From Lysobacter firmicutimachus (GTDB lineage Bacteria > Pseudomonadota > Gammaproteobacteria > Xanthomonadales > Xanthomonadaceae): a stretch of DNA of 64,000 nucleotides. The notes under the pieces were generated by a model. That model ran no database searches, was not told the origin of the DNA, and saw only the letters and a list, made by a program, of their open reading frames with translations. Below are positions 18,478 through 26,000 of the stretch, piece by piece. Position 1 is the first letter of the stretch. Every line of letters starts with the position of its first letter. The translations under genes were made by a program, and so were the position numbers. The stretch spans positions 1,426,001 to 1,490,000 of the forward strand of contig NZ_JBANDL010000002.1 in assembly GCF_037027445.1 (NCBI RefSeq). Reading direction: 5' to 3'.

Positions 18478-18517
18478 GTCGAATCGATCAGGCCCGCGCC
18501 GCGCTACGGAGTCCGCC

Positions 18518-19015
18518 ATGAGCACCCACACCGCCTGCACCGATCCCCAGCACCACGTCCACGATGGCGACGCCTTCGTGCACGAGGTCGAGCGGGCCTG
18601 CGAGCAGCGCGGCCTGCGGCTGACTCCGATCCGCGCCCACGCGCTGCGCCTGATCGCCGACGCCGGCCGGCCGATGAAGGCCTACGACCTGCTCGACCGG
18701 ATGAAGGCGACCCACGACGCTGCGGCGCCGCCGACCATCTATCGCGCGCTGGATTTCCTGCTCGAGCACGGCTTCATCCACAAGCTGGCCTCGATCAACG
18801 CCTTCGTCGGCTGCCATCACCCGGGCGGCGCCCAGCACGCGGTGCCGTTCCTGATCTGCGACAGCTGCCAATCGGCGACCGAACTGGAAGACGAGCGCAT
18901 CGTCGATCTGCTCGAAGCCCGGGCGCGCGCACTGGGCTTCGTGCCGCAGGCGCAGACGCTGGAAGTGCACGGCATGTGCGCGGACTGCGTGCAGGCGAAG
19001 GCGGCGCAGGGCTAG
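18518..19015 (+). CDS. zur: Zinc uptake regulator Zur (Fur family)
   Basis: 165-residue Fur-family repressor. The N-terminus is His-rich (DPQHHVHDGD), the winged helix contains TPIRAHALRLIAD and PPTIYRALDFLLEHG, and the C-terminal domain carries the structural zinc CDSC and CADC pairs typical of Zur. Zinc-loaded Zur represses zinc-uptake genes. A strong Zur-type palindrome at 23251-23263, between a ZnuD-like receptor and a MerC-like gene, is the obvious local target. The stop overlaps by four bases the end of the convergent MFS gene. Confidence 0.88.
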   Translation: MSTHTACTDPQHHVHDGDAFVHEVERACEQRGLRLTPIRAHALRLIADAGRPMKAYDLLDRMKATHDAAAPPTIYRALDFLLEHGFIHKLASINAFVGCHHPGGAQHAVPFLICDSCQSATELEDERIVDLLEARARALGFVPQAQTLEVHGMCADCVQAKAAQG

Positions 19016-20256
19016 GCTTTCGCCGCCGCCAACCCGGCCAGCGCCGGCCGGCTCTCGCGGATCGGCAGGTTCGCCGCGGCGGCCAGCAGCGCCAGCACGA
19101 TGTCGGCGTACCACATCCAGGTGTAGTCGCCGAACCTCGCCATCGCCAAGCCGCCGAGCCAGGCGCCGAAGAAGCCGCCGATCTGGTGCGAGAGCAACGT
19201 GAGGCCGAACAGCGTGCCCAGGTAGCGCGGGCCGAACAGCTTGCCGACCAGGCCGGCGGTCGGCGGCACCGTCGCCAGCCAGGTCACGCCGAGGCCGGCG
19301 GCGAACAGGTAGAAGGTCAGCGGCGTGGGCGGCGAGACCAGATAGATCGCGATCATCGCCGCGCGGCTGGCGTACATGCCGGCCAGCAGGTACTTCATGC
19401 GGAAGCGTTGGCCGAGCCAGCCGGCGGCGAGGCTGCCGGCGACGTTGAACAGGCCGATCAGGCCCAACGCCATCGCCGAAACGTTGTCCGACAGTCCGCA
19501 CAGCGCGATTTCGCCGGGCAGGTGGGTGACCAGGAAGGCGATGTGGAAGCCGCAGGTGAAAAAGCCCACATGCAGCATCCAGTAGCTCGGCTCGCGTACC
19601 GCGATGCGCAACTGCTCGCGCAAGCCGATGCCCGCGGGCGCCGCGTTCGTCGCACCGGCCACCGCTGCGGGCGATTCGCGCCGGCGCAGCGGCCAGGCCA
19701 GCGGTAGCGTCGCCACCGCGGCCGCGGCCAGGGTCCACATCGCCGCCATCCAGCCGGCCGCCGCGATCACCGCTTGCACCAGCGGCGCGAACACGAACTG
19801 GCCCATCGAACCGCCGGCGTTGATCACGCCCGAGGCCAGCGAGCGCTTTTCCGCCGGAATCCGTTGCGCGGTCGCGCCGATCAGGATCGAGAAACTGCCC
19901 GCGCCCGCGCCGGCCGCGCCGAGCACGCCCAGCGTCATCAGCAGGCCCCATTGCGAGGACACGAACGGAGTCAGGCCCATGCCGGCGATCAGCAGCACGC
20001 CGCCGAACACCAGCACCCGGCCGGGGCCGCGCTGATCGGCGAGGGCGCCGAACACCGGTTGCACCGCACCCCAGACGAACTGGCCGATCGCCAGCGCGAA
20101 GCTGATTTCGGCGATGCCCAGGCCGGTGCTGTGGCCGATCGGTTTGACCAGCAGCCCCTGCGATTGGCGGATGCCCATGGTGATCATCAGCATCGCGGTG
20201 GCGGCGAGCAGCAGCGGCCAGTAGGACGCGGGTTTGGCGGAGGGCGCGGGGTTCAT
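19012..20256 (-). CDS. MFS transporter
   Basis: 414-residue inner-membrane protein of the major facilitator superfamily with about twelve hydrophobic helices and the usual cytoplasmic loop Arg/Gly motif between TM2 and TM3 (FGALADQRGPGRV). A second copy of the pattern occurs in the C-terminal half. Substrate unknown; the general pattern resembles oxalate/formate- or monocarboxylate-type MFS members. It follows the MarR-family gene by 151 bases on the same strand, which suggests that regulator controls it. Confidence 0.82.
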   Translation of the reverse strand: MNPAPSAKPASYWPLLLAATAMLMITMGIRQSQGLLVKPIGHSTGLGIAEISFALAIGQFVWGAVQPVFGALADQRGPGRVLVFGGVLLIAGMGLTPFVSSQWGLLMTLGVLGAAGAGAGSFSILIGATAQRIPAEKRSLASGVINAGGSMGQFVFAPLVQAVIAAAGWMAAMWTLAAAAVATLPLAWPLRRRESPAAVAGATNAAPAGIGLREQLRIAVREPSYWMLHVGFFTCGFHIAFLVTHLPGEIALCGLSDNVSAMALGLIGLFNVAGSLAAGWLGQRFRMKYLLAGMYASRAAMIAIYLVSPPTPLTFYLFAAGLGVTWLATVPPTAGLVGKLFGPRYLGTLFGLTLLSHQIGGFFGAWLGGLAMARFGDYTWMWYADIVLALLAAAANLPIRESRPALAGLAAAKA

Positions 20257-20407
20257 GCGGACGCTCGCTGACGAACGGCGGGGAAGGAGACCGGCGACCG
20301 ATCGGGCGTCCGCAGGACGCGGAGCGATGTCGCGGCGAAAGCTTGGCCCCCGCTTTCGCGAGGATGACGGCAGGCGGGAAGCGAGGCAGGCGCGGCGCCG
20401 GCGGCGT

Positions 20408-20848
20408 TCATGGGGCGTCGCCCTGCAACTGCGCGATCGCGCGGTCCAACTGCGCGTGCAGGGCGGCGACGCCGTCGGCGCCGAGGCCGCGGTCGATTTC
20501 GTCCTGAGCCATGCGCCACAGCGGTTGCGCGCGTTCGATGGTGCGGCGGCCGGACGCGGTCAGGCGCAGGCGGCGTTGGCGCGCGTCATCGCCGGGCACC
20601 GATTCGATCCAGCCGGCCTCGACCAGCGGCTTGAGATCGCGGCTCAGGGTGCTGCGGTCCATGCCGAGTTCGCGCGCGATTTCGCCCAGCGGGCGCCCTT
20701 GGCCGCCGGTGCGGCGCAGGATCGAATATTGATTGAGATTGAGCCCGGCCGGCGCCAGCGCCTGGTCGTAGCGTTGGCTCATCAGCCGCGACAGCTTGCG
20801 CATGCGGAAGCAGGTGCAGACGCTCGGCGCGGTCGGAGGAAAGGCCAT
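20408..20848 (-). CDS. MarR family transcriptional regulator
   Basis: 146-residue winged-helix regulator. The segment LNLNQYSILRRTGGQGRPLGEIARELGMDRSTLSRDLKPL (recognition helix MDRSTLSRDL) and the wing PGDDARQRRLRLTASG are typical MarR. A CTCF pair sits just before the first helix. Start chosen at 20848 (MAFPPTAP); a GTG six codons upstream falls inside the palindrome GTGTATATACAC, which is probably the gene's own operator. Likely controls the downstream MFS transporter. Confidence 0.85.
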   Translation of the reverse strand: MAFPPTAPSVCTCFRMRKLSRLMSQRYDQALAPAGLNLNQYSILRRTGGQGRPLGEIARELGMDRSTLSRDLKPLVEAGWIESVPGDDARQRRLRLTASGRRTIERAQPLWRMAQDEIDRGLGADGVAALHAQLDRAIAQLQGDAP

Positions 20849-20851
20849 TGT

Positions 20852-20863
20852 GTGTATATACAC
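20852..20863. promoter_or_regulatory. Palindromic operator at the MarR gene start
   Basis: Perfect 12-base palindrome GTGTATATACAC ending three bases before the MarR ATG on the minus strand. The position leaves no room for a ribosome site between it and the ATG, suggesting a leaderless or very short leader transcript with the regulator binding over its own promoter. Inference from position and symmetry. Confidence 0.5.
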
Positions 20864-21041
20864 CTATTTGTGCGGCCGACGCAAACGCCGGCGAGCGCCG
20901 GCGTCCGGTGGGTTGGGAGCAGGTGGGCAGCGCGCGCCGGTGGCGAACCCTGCCGGCCGGCGCTTCGCCGCTCCGGCGCTCCCGCCCGCAAGCCGAATGC
21001 GGGCGGCGCCAGGCCGCCCGATCCGGTGCCGCTGTCGGCCG

Positions 21042-23213
21042 TCAGAAGAACATGCGCACGCCGAACGCGACCCCGCGGCCGGGCAGGGGCGCCACGTCCT
21101 TGAGGAAGGAGGTGTGCGCGCGCGCTTCCTTGTCGAGCAGGTTGCTGCCGTCGAGGAACACTTCCCAGGCGTTGCCGGCGGCGGTGTCGGCGTGCCAGGC
21201 GACATGCGCGTCGACCAGGGTATAGCCCGGCGTTTCGCTTTCGAACTCGGCGACCCGGTCCTGGCGTGCGTAACGCACCGCACCCAGCGAAGCGCGCAGC
21301 GGGCCGCGCGCCCAGCGCAGTTCGCCGCCCAGGCGCCACGGCGCGATGCGCGGCAGGTTGCCGCTCTGCGCCAGGTCGGCGGTGTAGTCGTGGCTGTGAT
21401 CGCCATGCGGCACCGCGAACGCGACCTCGCGCGTGCCGCGGCCGTCGAGCTTGCCGCGCACCACGTCGCCGAACACACGCAGGCCCCAGGTGCCGGTGTC
21501 GTTGTCGAGGAAGGTCCAGTCGGCCTCGGCTTCGGCGCCGCTGAAGCGCGCATCGCCCTGGGTCCACAGCCGCACCGGACCGTCGTGCTCTTCCACGCCG
21601 GTGTCGGCCAGGTAAATGAAGTCGTTGTAGCGCACGTGGTACAGCGAAGCGCTCAGCTTGAGCGGGCCGTTGTGCCAGTGCAGACCGAGCTCGGCGCGGT
21701 TGGCGGTCTCCACGTCCAGGTTCGGACTGCCCAGTTCGATGCTCGCGGTGGCCACGTGCAAGCCGTTGGAGTACAGCTCTTCGGCGGTCGGCGAACGCTG
21801 CGCGCGGTCCAGGCCGAACGACAGGTGGAAGTCCTCGCTCAGATTCCAGCGCGCCGAAGCCGACAGGCTGGTGGTATCGAAATCGCGGTCCGGTCCGATC
21901 GCGCCCTCGTCGACGTCGATCTTGTTGCGGTCGTGGCGCGCGCCCAGCTCCAGCTTGACCGGGCCGAACTCGCGTTCGCCGATCCAGAACAGGCCGCCGT
22001 CGCGCGACTGCGACGGCGGCACGAAGGCTTCGTCGCCGATCGCGCGGAAGTCGCGCTTGGCCAACTGCAGGCCGAACGCGCCGTTCCAGCCGCCCCAGGG
22101 GCGATGCACCAGTTCCAGCCGGCCCTCGGTGCTGGTGTTGTCGAACACGGTGCCGACGGCGGCGCCTTCGTATTCGGTATGGGTGTACTCGGTGCGGGCC
22201 ACTTTGGCCCGGATCGAGGCGAACGGACCGACCTCGTTGAGGCCGCCGCGCACTTCGGTGCGGCGCTGGTCCATTTCGATCCGGACCGCGCCTTCCTCGC
22301 CCTCGGCTTCGTCGCCGTGATCGTGGCCGTCGTCGCCGTGCTCGTGTTCGTGGCCCGGCACGCCGTAGCGGGTGTTGAACAGGCTGTAGCTGGCGCCGAG
22401 GAAGCCGCGTTCGCCGACCCAGGAAATGCCGAGCGCGCCGGCGTCGGTGCGCACGGCGCTGTTGCGCAGCACGCCGCGGTCGGCCGGGTCGGCGACTTCG
22501 CCGGCTTCGGCGCGATGGGCCGCGCTCTCGGCATAGCCGGGGATGTCGTAGTCGCCGGTTTCGCGGTGCAGGGCGTCGAAGTGGAACACGACATGGCCGG
22601 AGGCCGAGGTGCCGTCGAGGCGGACCATGCCGGTCTTTTCGTCGTTGACCGTGCCGCCGCGCAGTTCGGCGCGGCCTTGCAGCGGCTGCTCGGTGGCGCG
22701 CTCGGGAATGCGGCCGTCGATGACGTTGACCGCGCCGCCGATCGCGCCGCTGCCGTAGAGCAGGGTGGCCGGGCCCTTTAGCACCTCGATCTGGTCGGCG
22801 AGGAAGGGTTCGATGCTGACGGCATGATCGACGCTGACCGTGGACACGTCGCCGGAGCCGAGGCCGTCGCTGAGCACCTGGACTCGGGCGCCGTCGAAAC
22901 CGCGCACGATCGGCCGGCCGACGCCGGGGCCGAAGTAGGAGCTCTGCACGCCGGGCAGCTTGGCCACGGTCTCGCCGAGCGAGTTGGCCTTGGCGCGGTC
23001 GAGCTGTTCGCCGGCCAGCACATCGACCGGGCGAGTCAGGTCTTCCGCGGTGCCAGGCAAGGGCGTGGCCTTGACCTCGATCGCGTTGAGGTCGGTGGGC
23101 GGGTGGCGATCGGCCGGCACGGTGCCGGCCTCCTGGGCCTGAGCGATGAATGGAACAGCCAGTTGCAGGGCCAGGGCTAGCGGCAGCAGCCGCGGCAGGG
23201 GACGTCGGGGCAT
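21042..23213 (-). CDS. znuD: ZnuD-like TonB-dependent zinc receptor
   Basis: 723-residue outer membrane receptor with signal peptide (MPRRPLPRLLPLALALQLAVP), TonB-box-like NAIEVKATP, a plug domain (LPGVQSSYFGPGVGRP, VLSDGLGS) and a barrel with a terminal Phe. A loop at about residues 283-305 is rich in His and Asp/Glu (GHEHEHGDDGHDHGDE), the feature of zinc-binding receptors such as neisserial ZnuD. A Zur-type palindrome 38-50 bases upstream of the start supports zinc uptake. Start chosen at 23213 because the signal peptide begins there; the open frame upstream runs into the promoter. Divergent from the MerC-like gene. Confidence 0.88.
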   Translation of the reverse strand: MPRRPLPRLLPLALALQLAVPFIAQAQEAGTVPADRHPPTDLNAIEVKATPLPGTAEDLTRPVDVLAGEQLDRAKANSLGETVAKLPGVQSSYFGPGVGRPIVRGFDGARVQVLSDGLGSGDVSTVSVDHAVSIEPFLADQIEVLKGPATLLYGSGAIGGAVNVIDGRIPERATEQPLQGRAELRGGTVNDEKTGMVRLDGTSASGHVVFHFDALHRETGDYDIPGYAESAAHRAEAGEVADPADRGVLRNSAVRTDAGALGISWVGERGFLGASYSLFNTRYGVPGHEHEHGDDGHDHGDEAEGEEGAVRIEMDQRRTEVRGGLNEVGPFASIRAKVARTEYTHTEYEGAAVGTVFDNTSTEGRLELVHRPWGGWNGAFGLQLAKRDFRAIGDEAFVPPSQSRDGGLFWIGEREFGPVKLELGARHDRNKIDVDEGAIGPDRDFDTTSLSASARWNLSEDFHLSFGLDRAQRSPTAEELYSNGLHVATASIELGSPNLDVETANRAELGLHWHNGPLKLSASLYHVRYNDFIYLADTGVEEHDGPVRLWTQGDARFSGAEAEADWTFLDNDTGTWGLRVFGDVVRGKLDGRGTREVAFAVPHGDHSHDYTADLAQSGNLPRIAPWRLGGELRWARGPLRASLGAVRYARQDRVAEFESETPGYTLVDAHVAWHADTAAGNAWEVFLDGSNLLDKEARAHTSFLKDVAPLPGRGVAFGVRMFF

Positions 23214-23250
23214 GGGTTCAGGTAAAGTGTTGGGAGCGATAGGTCGTAAT

Positions 23251-23263
23251 GTTATATTATAAC
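23251..23263. promoter_or_regulatory. Zur box
   Basis: The palindrome GTTATATTATAAC, in the longer context TAATGTTATATTATAACCA, closely follows the Gram-negative Zur consensus (GNNATGTTATAWTATAACATNNC). It lies between the divergent ZnuD-like and MerC-like genes, 38 bases from the first start and 51 from the second, so one repressor dimer pair could control both. zur itself is 4.7 kb away in this window. Confidence 0.85.
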
Positions 23264-23313
23264 CAAGTCGCGATGTCCCCCTCCCAGAAGTCATCATTAA
23301 CAAACCGTCATCC

Positions 23314-23724
23314 ATGCCCGACCTGCGTCCCCGCAGCCTGATCGACCGCATCGGCGCCTTCGGCTCCCTGCTGTGCGCGGTGCACTGCGCGCTGCTGCCG
23401 CTGGCGATCGCGCTGCTGCCCTCGCTCGGCGTGGCCGGCTGGTTCGACGGCCGCTTCGAGCTGGCGTTCGTGATCTTCGCCACCTTGCTCGGCAGTTTCA
23501 GCGTCGCCTGGGGCTATCGCCGCCACCGTGCCGTGCGCGCGCTGGTCCTGCTGCTGCCGGGCGTGCTGGTGCTGTGGCTGGGCCTGCTGTATCCGCCGCT
23601 GCACCATTCGCTGTTGCCGCATGCGGTGGTGATGACCCTCGGCGGCACCCTGGTCGGGCTGGCCCATCTGGCCAATTTGCGCCTGAACCACGTTCACGTC
23701 CACGACGCCCACTGCGCTCATTGA
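23314..23724 (+). CDS. MerC domain membrane protein, Zur-controlled
   Basis: 136-residue inner-membrane protein with about four helices and the MerC hallmark of a Cys/His pair in the first helix (LLCAVHCALLPL). The C-terminus is metal-ligand rich (HVHVHDAHCAH). MerC proteins were first known as mercury importers, but many occur in Zur regulons and probably move zinc or a related metal. It is divergent from the ZnuD-like receptor across the Zur box, so it is expected to be induced in zinc shortage. Confidence 0.82.
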   Translation: MPDLRPRSLIDRIGAFGSLLCAVHCALLPLAIALLPSLGVAGWFDGRFELAFVIFATLLGSFSVAWGYRRHRAVRALVLLLPGVLVLWLGLLYPPLHHSLLPHAVVMTLGGTLVGLAHLANLRLNHVHVHDAHCAH

Positions 23725-23897
23725 GCCCCGCCGCGGGCCTGGAACCGACGCTTATGCTAGGCTTCGCAGCCTCGCGCGCGCCGTGCGGCGCCGGCACCGG
23801 TCCTGCGGACCTGCCCGGTGGCTGCGCCTGTCGCCAGCGCGGACACCATTCGAACCAATCGATTCAACGCACAACGTCTTAATTTAGGAGCACGACC

Positions 23898-24083
23898 ATG
23901 GGTAAGGGCGACCGCAAGACCGCCAAGGGCAAGCGCTACAACTCCAGCTACGGCAACGCCCGCAGCAAGGCCGTGACCAAGGCCACCGGCTCGGCCGCGG
24001 CGCCGGCCGCCAAGAAGACCGCCAAGAGCGCGGTCAAGGCGCCGGCCAAGAAGGTCGTGGCGAAGAAGGCCACCAAGGAATAA
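23898..24083 (+). CDS. 30S ribosomal protein bTHX
   Basis: 61-residue basic protein whose first half MGKGDRKTAKGKRYNSSYG matches the small-subunit protein THX, which fills a cavity in the head of the 30S subunit. The second half is a low-complexity Ala/Lys/Pro tail (PAAKKTAKSAVKAPAKK) like those of ribosomal or histone-like proteins. A TTTAGGAG ribosome site precedes the ATG, and a strong terminator follows, so it is probably a single-gene transcript. Confidence 0.85.
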   Translation: MGKGDRKTAKGKRYNSSYGNARSKAVTKATGSAAAPAAKKTAKSAVKAPAKKVVAKKATKE

Positions 24084-24113
24084 GCCGGCCTCCAGGCCCG
24101 CAGGTTCGAACCG

Positions 24114-24142
24114 AAGCCCCGCCTCCGCGGGGCTTTTGTTTT
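24114..24142 (+). terminator. Intrinsic terminator after bTHX gene
   Basis: Nine-base stem AAGCCCCGC / GCGGGGCTT with a four-base loop, followed by TTTTGTTTT. It lies 31 bases after the bTHX stop. Confidence 0.85.
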
Positions 24143-24262
24143 GTCGCACGGTTTTGTCGGCGGGCGGCGCGATGCCGGCAGACAGGATGTAATTTTTTCA
24201 TTAAGATGCGCGCCGTTCCCGAGGATGGGAACTTCATCGCCAATCAAGGAACAAGGGGATTT

Positions 24263-24901
24263 ATGAAGAAGCAACTCGCGCTGGGCCTGGCCCTGGCCCT
24301 GGCGTCGACCGCCGCCGCTGCGGAAGGTCTGAGCTACACCCACATCGAAGCCGGTTATTCGGTGCAGCAGTACGAAGTGCGCAGCCTGACCCCGGGCCTG
24401 CGCGTGCAGGATCCGAAGGCCGACGGCGGCTACATCGACGGTTCGATCGCGTTCGGCGAAGCGCCGTTCTACGCGTTCGGCAGCTACCGCAAGGGCGAAG
24501 ACAACAACGTCGGCGTGCGCTTCAACAACGTCGACCTGGGCGACATCGACGTCGATGCCGACCAGTTCAAGATCGGCGTGGGCTACCACCACACTCTGTC
24601 CGAGCGCGTCGACTGGGTCGGCGAGCTGAGCTACATCCGCACCGAGCTGGACTCGAACGTGCTGTCCGACGAGATCGACGGCGACGACTTCCGCGGTTCG
24701 GTCGGTCTGCGCGGCAACCTGGCCAAGAACTTCGAAGGCTGGGCCAAGCTGAACTACACCGACGGCGACATGTACGACAGCGAGTTCAGCGGCACCGTCG
24801 GCGCCCTGGTCAAGTTCAACCAGACCTGGGGCATCGTCGGCGAAGCCGAGTTCGGCGAGCACGCCAAGCAGTACACCATCGGTGTCCGCGCCAGCTTCTG
24901 A
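24263..24901 (+). CDS. Ax21-family outer membrane beta-barrel protein
   Basis: 212-residue exported protein with signal peptide MKKQLALGLALALASTAAAA, after which EGLSYTHIEAGY matches the start of mature Ax21-type proteins of Xanthomonas and Stenotrophomonas. The rest is alternating amphipathic strands (FKIGVGYHHTL, WVGELSYIRTEL, FRGSVGLRGNL) and ends in a terminal Phe, as expected of a small outer membrane barrel. Ax21 was once proposed as a quorum signal; its real function is unsettled. ATG at 24263 chosen for the signal peptide; AACAAGGGGA precedes it. A long terminator follows. Confidence 0.85.
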   Translation: MKKQLALGLALALASTAAAAEGLSYTHIEAGYSVQQYEVRSLTPGLRVQDPKADGGYIDGSIAFGEAPFYAFGSYRKGEDNNVGVRFNNVDLGDIDVDADQFKIGVGYHHTLSERVDWVGELSYIRTELDSNVLSDEIDGDDFRGSVGLRGNLAKNFEGWAKLNYTDGDMYDSEFSGTVGALVKFNQTWGIVGEAEFGEHAKQYTIGVRASF

Positions 24902-24920
24902 TCAGCGCCTGCACGATGAC

Positions 24921-24958
24921 AAAAGCAAAGCCCGGCCTGCGCCGGGCTTTGCTTTTTT
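24921..24958 (+). terminator. Strong intrinsic terminator
   Basis: Sixteen-base perfect stem beginning AAAAGCAAAGCCCGGC with a CTGC loop and a T-rich 3' arm, 19 bases after the Ax21-like stop. A-rich on one side and T-rich on the other, so it could also stop transcription arriving on the minus strand. Confidence 0.9.
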
Positions 24959-24968
24959 GCGGGACGGG

Positions 24969-25038
24969 GATTCGCGATTCGGGATTCGGGATTCGGGATT
25001 CGGGATTAGGGATTAGGGATTCGCGATTAGGGATTCGG
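24969..25038 (+). repeat. Heptanucleotide tandem repeat GATTCGG
   Basis: Ten head-to-tail seven-base units: mostly GATTCGG with variants GATTAGG (three copies) and GATTCGC (two copies). It lies directly after the terminator and 107 bases before the stop of the minus-strand DUF6348-like gene. No spacers, so not CRISPR. Confidence 0.85.
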
Positions 25039-25145
25039 GAGGATTCCCCTGGGTGCCGGTTGGGCTTGCCTTCGCTATGCGGCGCGCGAGTTGCGGCGAC
25101 GGCGGGCCGGCGCCGCAACTCGCTTCGGTTGGCGCCGCCGCGGGC

Positions 25146-26000
25146 TCAGTCCGGCGCGTCCTGCACGATCACGTACTGCTTGCGGAATTCCAGCCCCTGT
25201 CCGGCCGTGCTCGGCCAGGTCGCGGCATAGGCTTGCAGGCTGGCCAGCCCCGGCGCCCAATCTTCGCCGTTGACCCGGCAATCGGCCTGGCATTCGCCGT
25301 CGTGGTGATCGCGCGAGGCGAACAGACGCAGCGCGAACACGCCCTCGGCCTGCAGCAGCGGACGGAACGCGTCCAGCGATTGGGTGAACAGACAGCAGGG
25401 GCAGAAGCCGTGTTCGCAAGCTTCCGCGTCCTCGTCCGGGTCCGGGTTTGCGGCCTGTTCGGCCGGGGCCTGGCCGAAGTGCGCCACCGGTCCGAACACG
25501 ACGCGCCGCGACCGTGCTTTCGACCCGTCCTCGCCGTCGAAGTCCAGGCGCATGCTCATGCAGGCTTCGGGTTCGACCCGCGTCGCGTCGAGCAGGGCGA
25601 TCAGGTCGGTGCGTGCCCATTGGCCGAACCCGCGCCGTACGGCATCGTCGAAGCCTTCGCCGGTGGCGTGCTGGTACTCGAACAGGCCGAGCGGGAAGCA
25701 GCGCGGGTGGTGGCACTGGATGGTGCTGGCGGTACGGATGACGCCGTTGTCGAGCTCGGTGAATTCGGCCAGTTGGGGAAACGCGAACAGACCGTCGTCG
25801 CCGATCTCGATCCAGCCGTTGTCGTAGGCGTGCGCGCGATGGCCGGACTCGGCCAATACTTCGGCCAGGGTCTGGACCAGGTCGAACGGCTCCAGGAATT
25901 CCTCGCCGTGTTCGTCCAGCAAGCGCAGGTGACCGTCGGGCGAACCGCCGGGGTTGGCCTGGAGCAGCTCGAACGCCGGACCGGTCGCGGAAGCGCTCAT
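25146..26000 (-). CDS. DUF6348-like protein
   Basis: 284-residue soluble protein. Conserved-looking parts are TIQCHHPRCFPLGLFEYQHA, split here as TIQCHHPRC and PLGLFEYQHATG, then FGQWARTDLIALLDA, which I associate with the DUF6348 family (name recalled, not checked). A Cys-rich EHGFCPCCLF block and CQADC pair lie in the C-terminal half and could bind metal. Its ATG overlaps the stop of the dipeptidase gene (ATGA at 25997-26000), so the two are translationally coupled with the dipeptidase first. Function unknown. Confidence 0.65.
   Translation of the reverse strand: MSASATGPAFELLQANPGGSPDGHLRLLDEHGEEFLEPFDLVQTLAEVLAESGHRAHAYDNGWIEIGDDGLFAFPQLAEFTELDNGVIRTASTIQCHHPRCFPLGLFEYQHATGEGFDDAVRRGFGQWARTDLIALLDATRVEPEACMSMRLDFDGEDGSKARSRRVVFGPVAHFGQAPAEQAANPDPDEDAEACEHGFCPCCLFTQSLDAFRPLLQAEGVFALRLFASRDHHDGECQADCRVNGEDWAPGLASLQAYAATWPSTAGQGLEFRKQYVIVQDAPD

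Noticed and set aside
20885..20904. Terminator at ACGCCGGC-GAGC-GCCGGCGT
   Set aside because: Good hairpin but no T-run on either side and it lies upstream of the MarR gene; it may be a chance GC palindrome.
23314..23724. Mercury resistance (mer) gene
   Set aside because: The MerC-type protein stands alone, with no merR, merA or merT, and lies next to a Zur box, so a zinc role fits better.
24969..25038. CRISPR array
   Set aside because: Seven-base units follow each other without spacers, and no cas gene is present.
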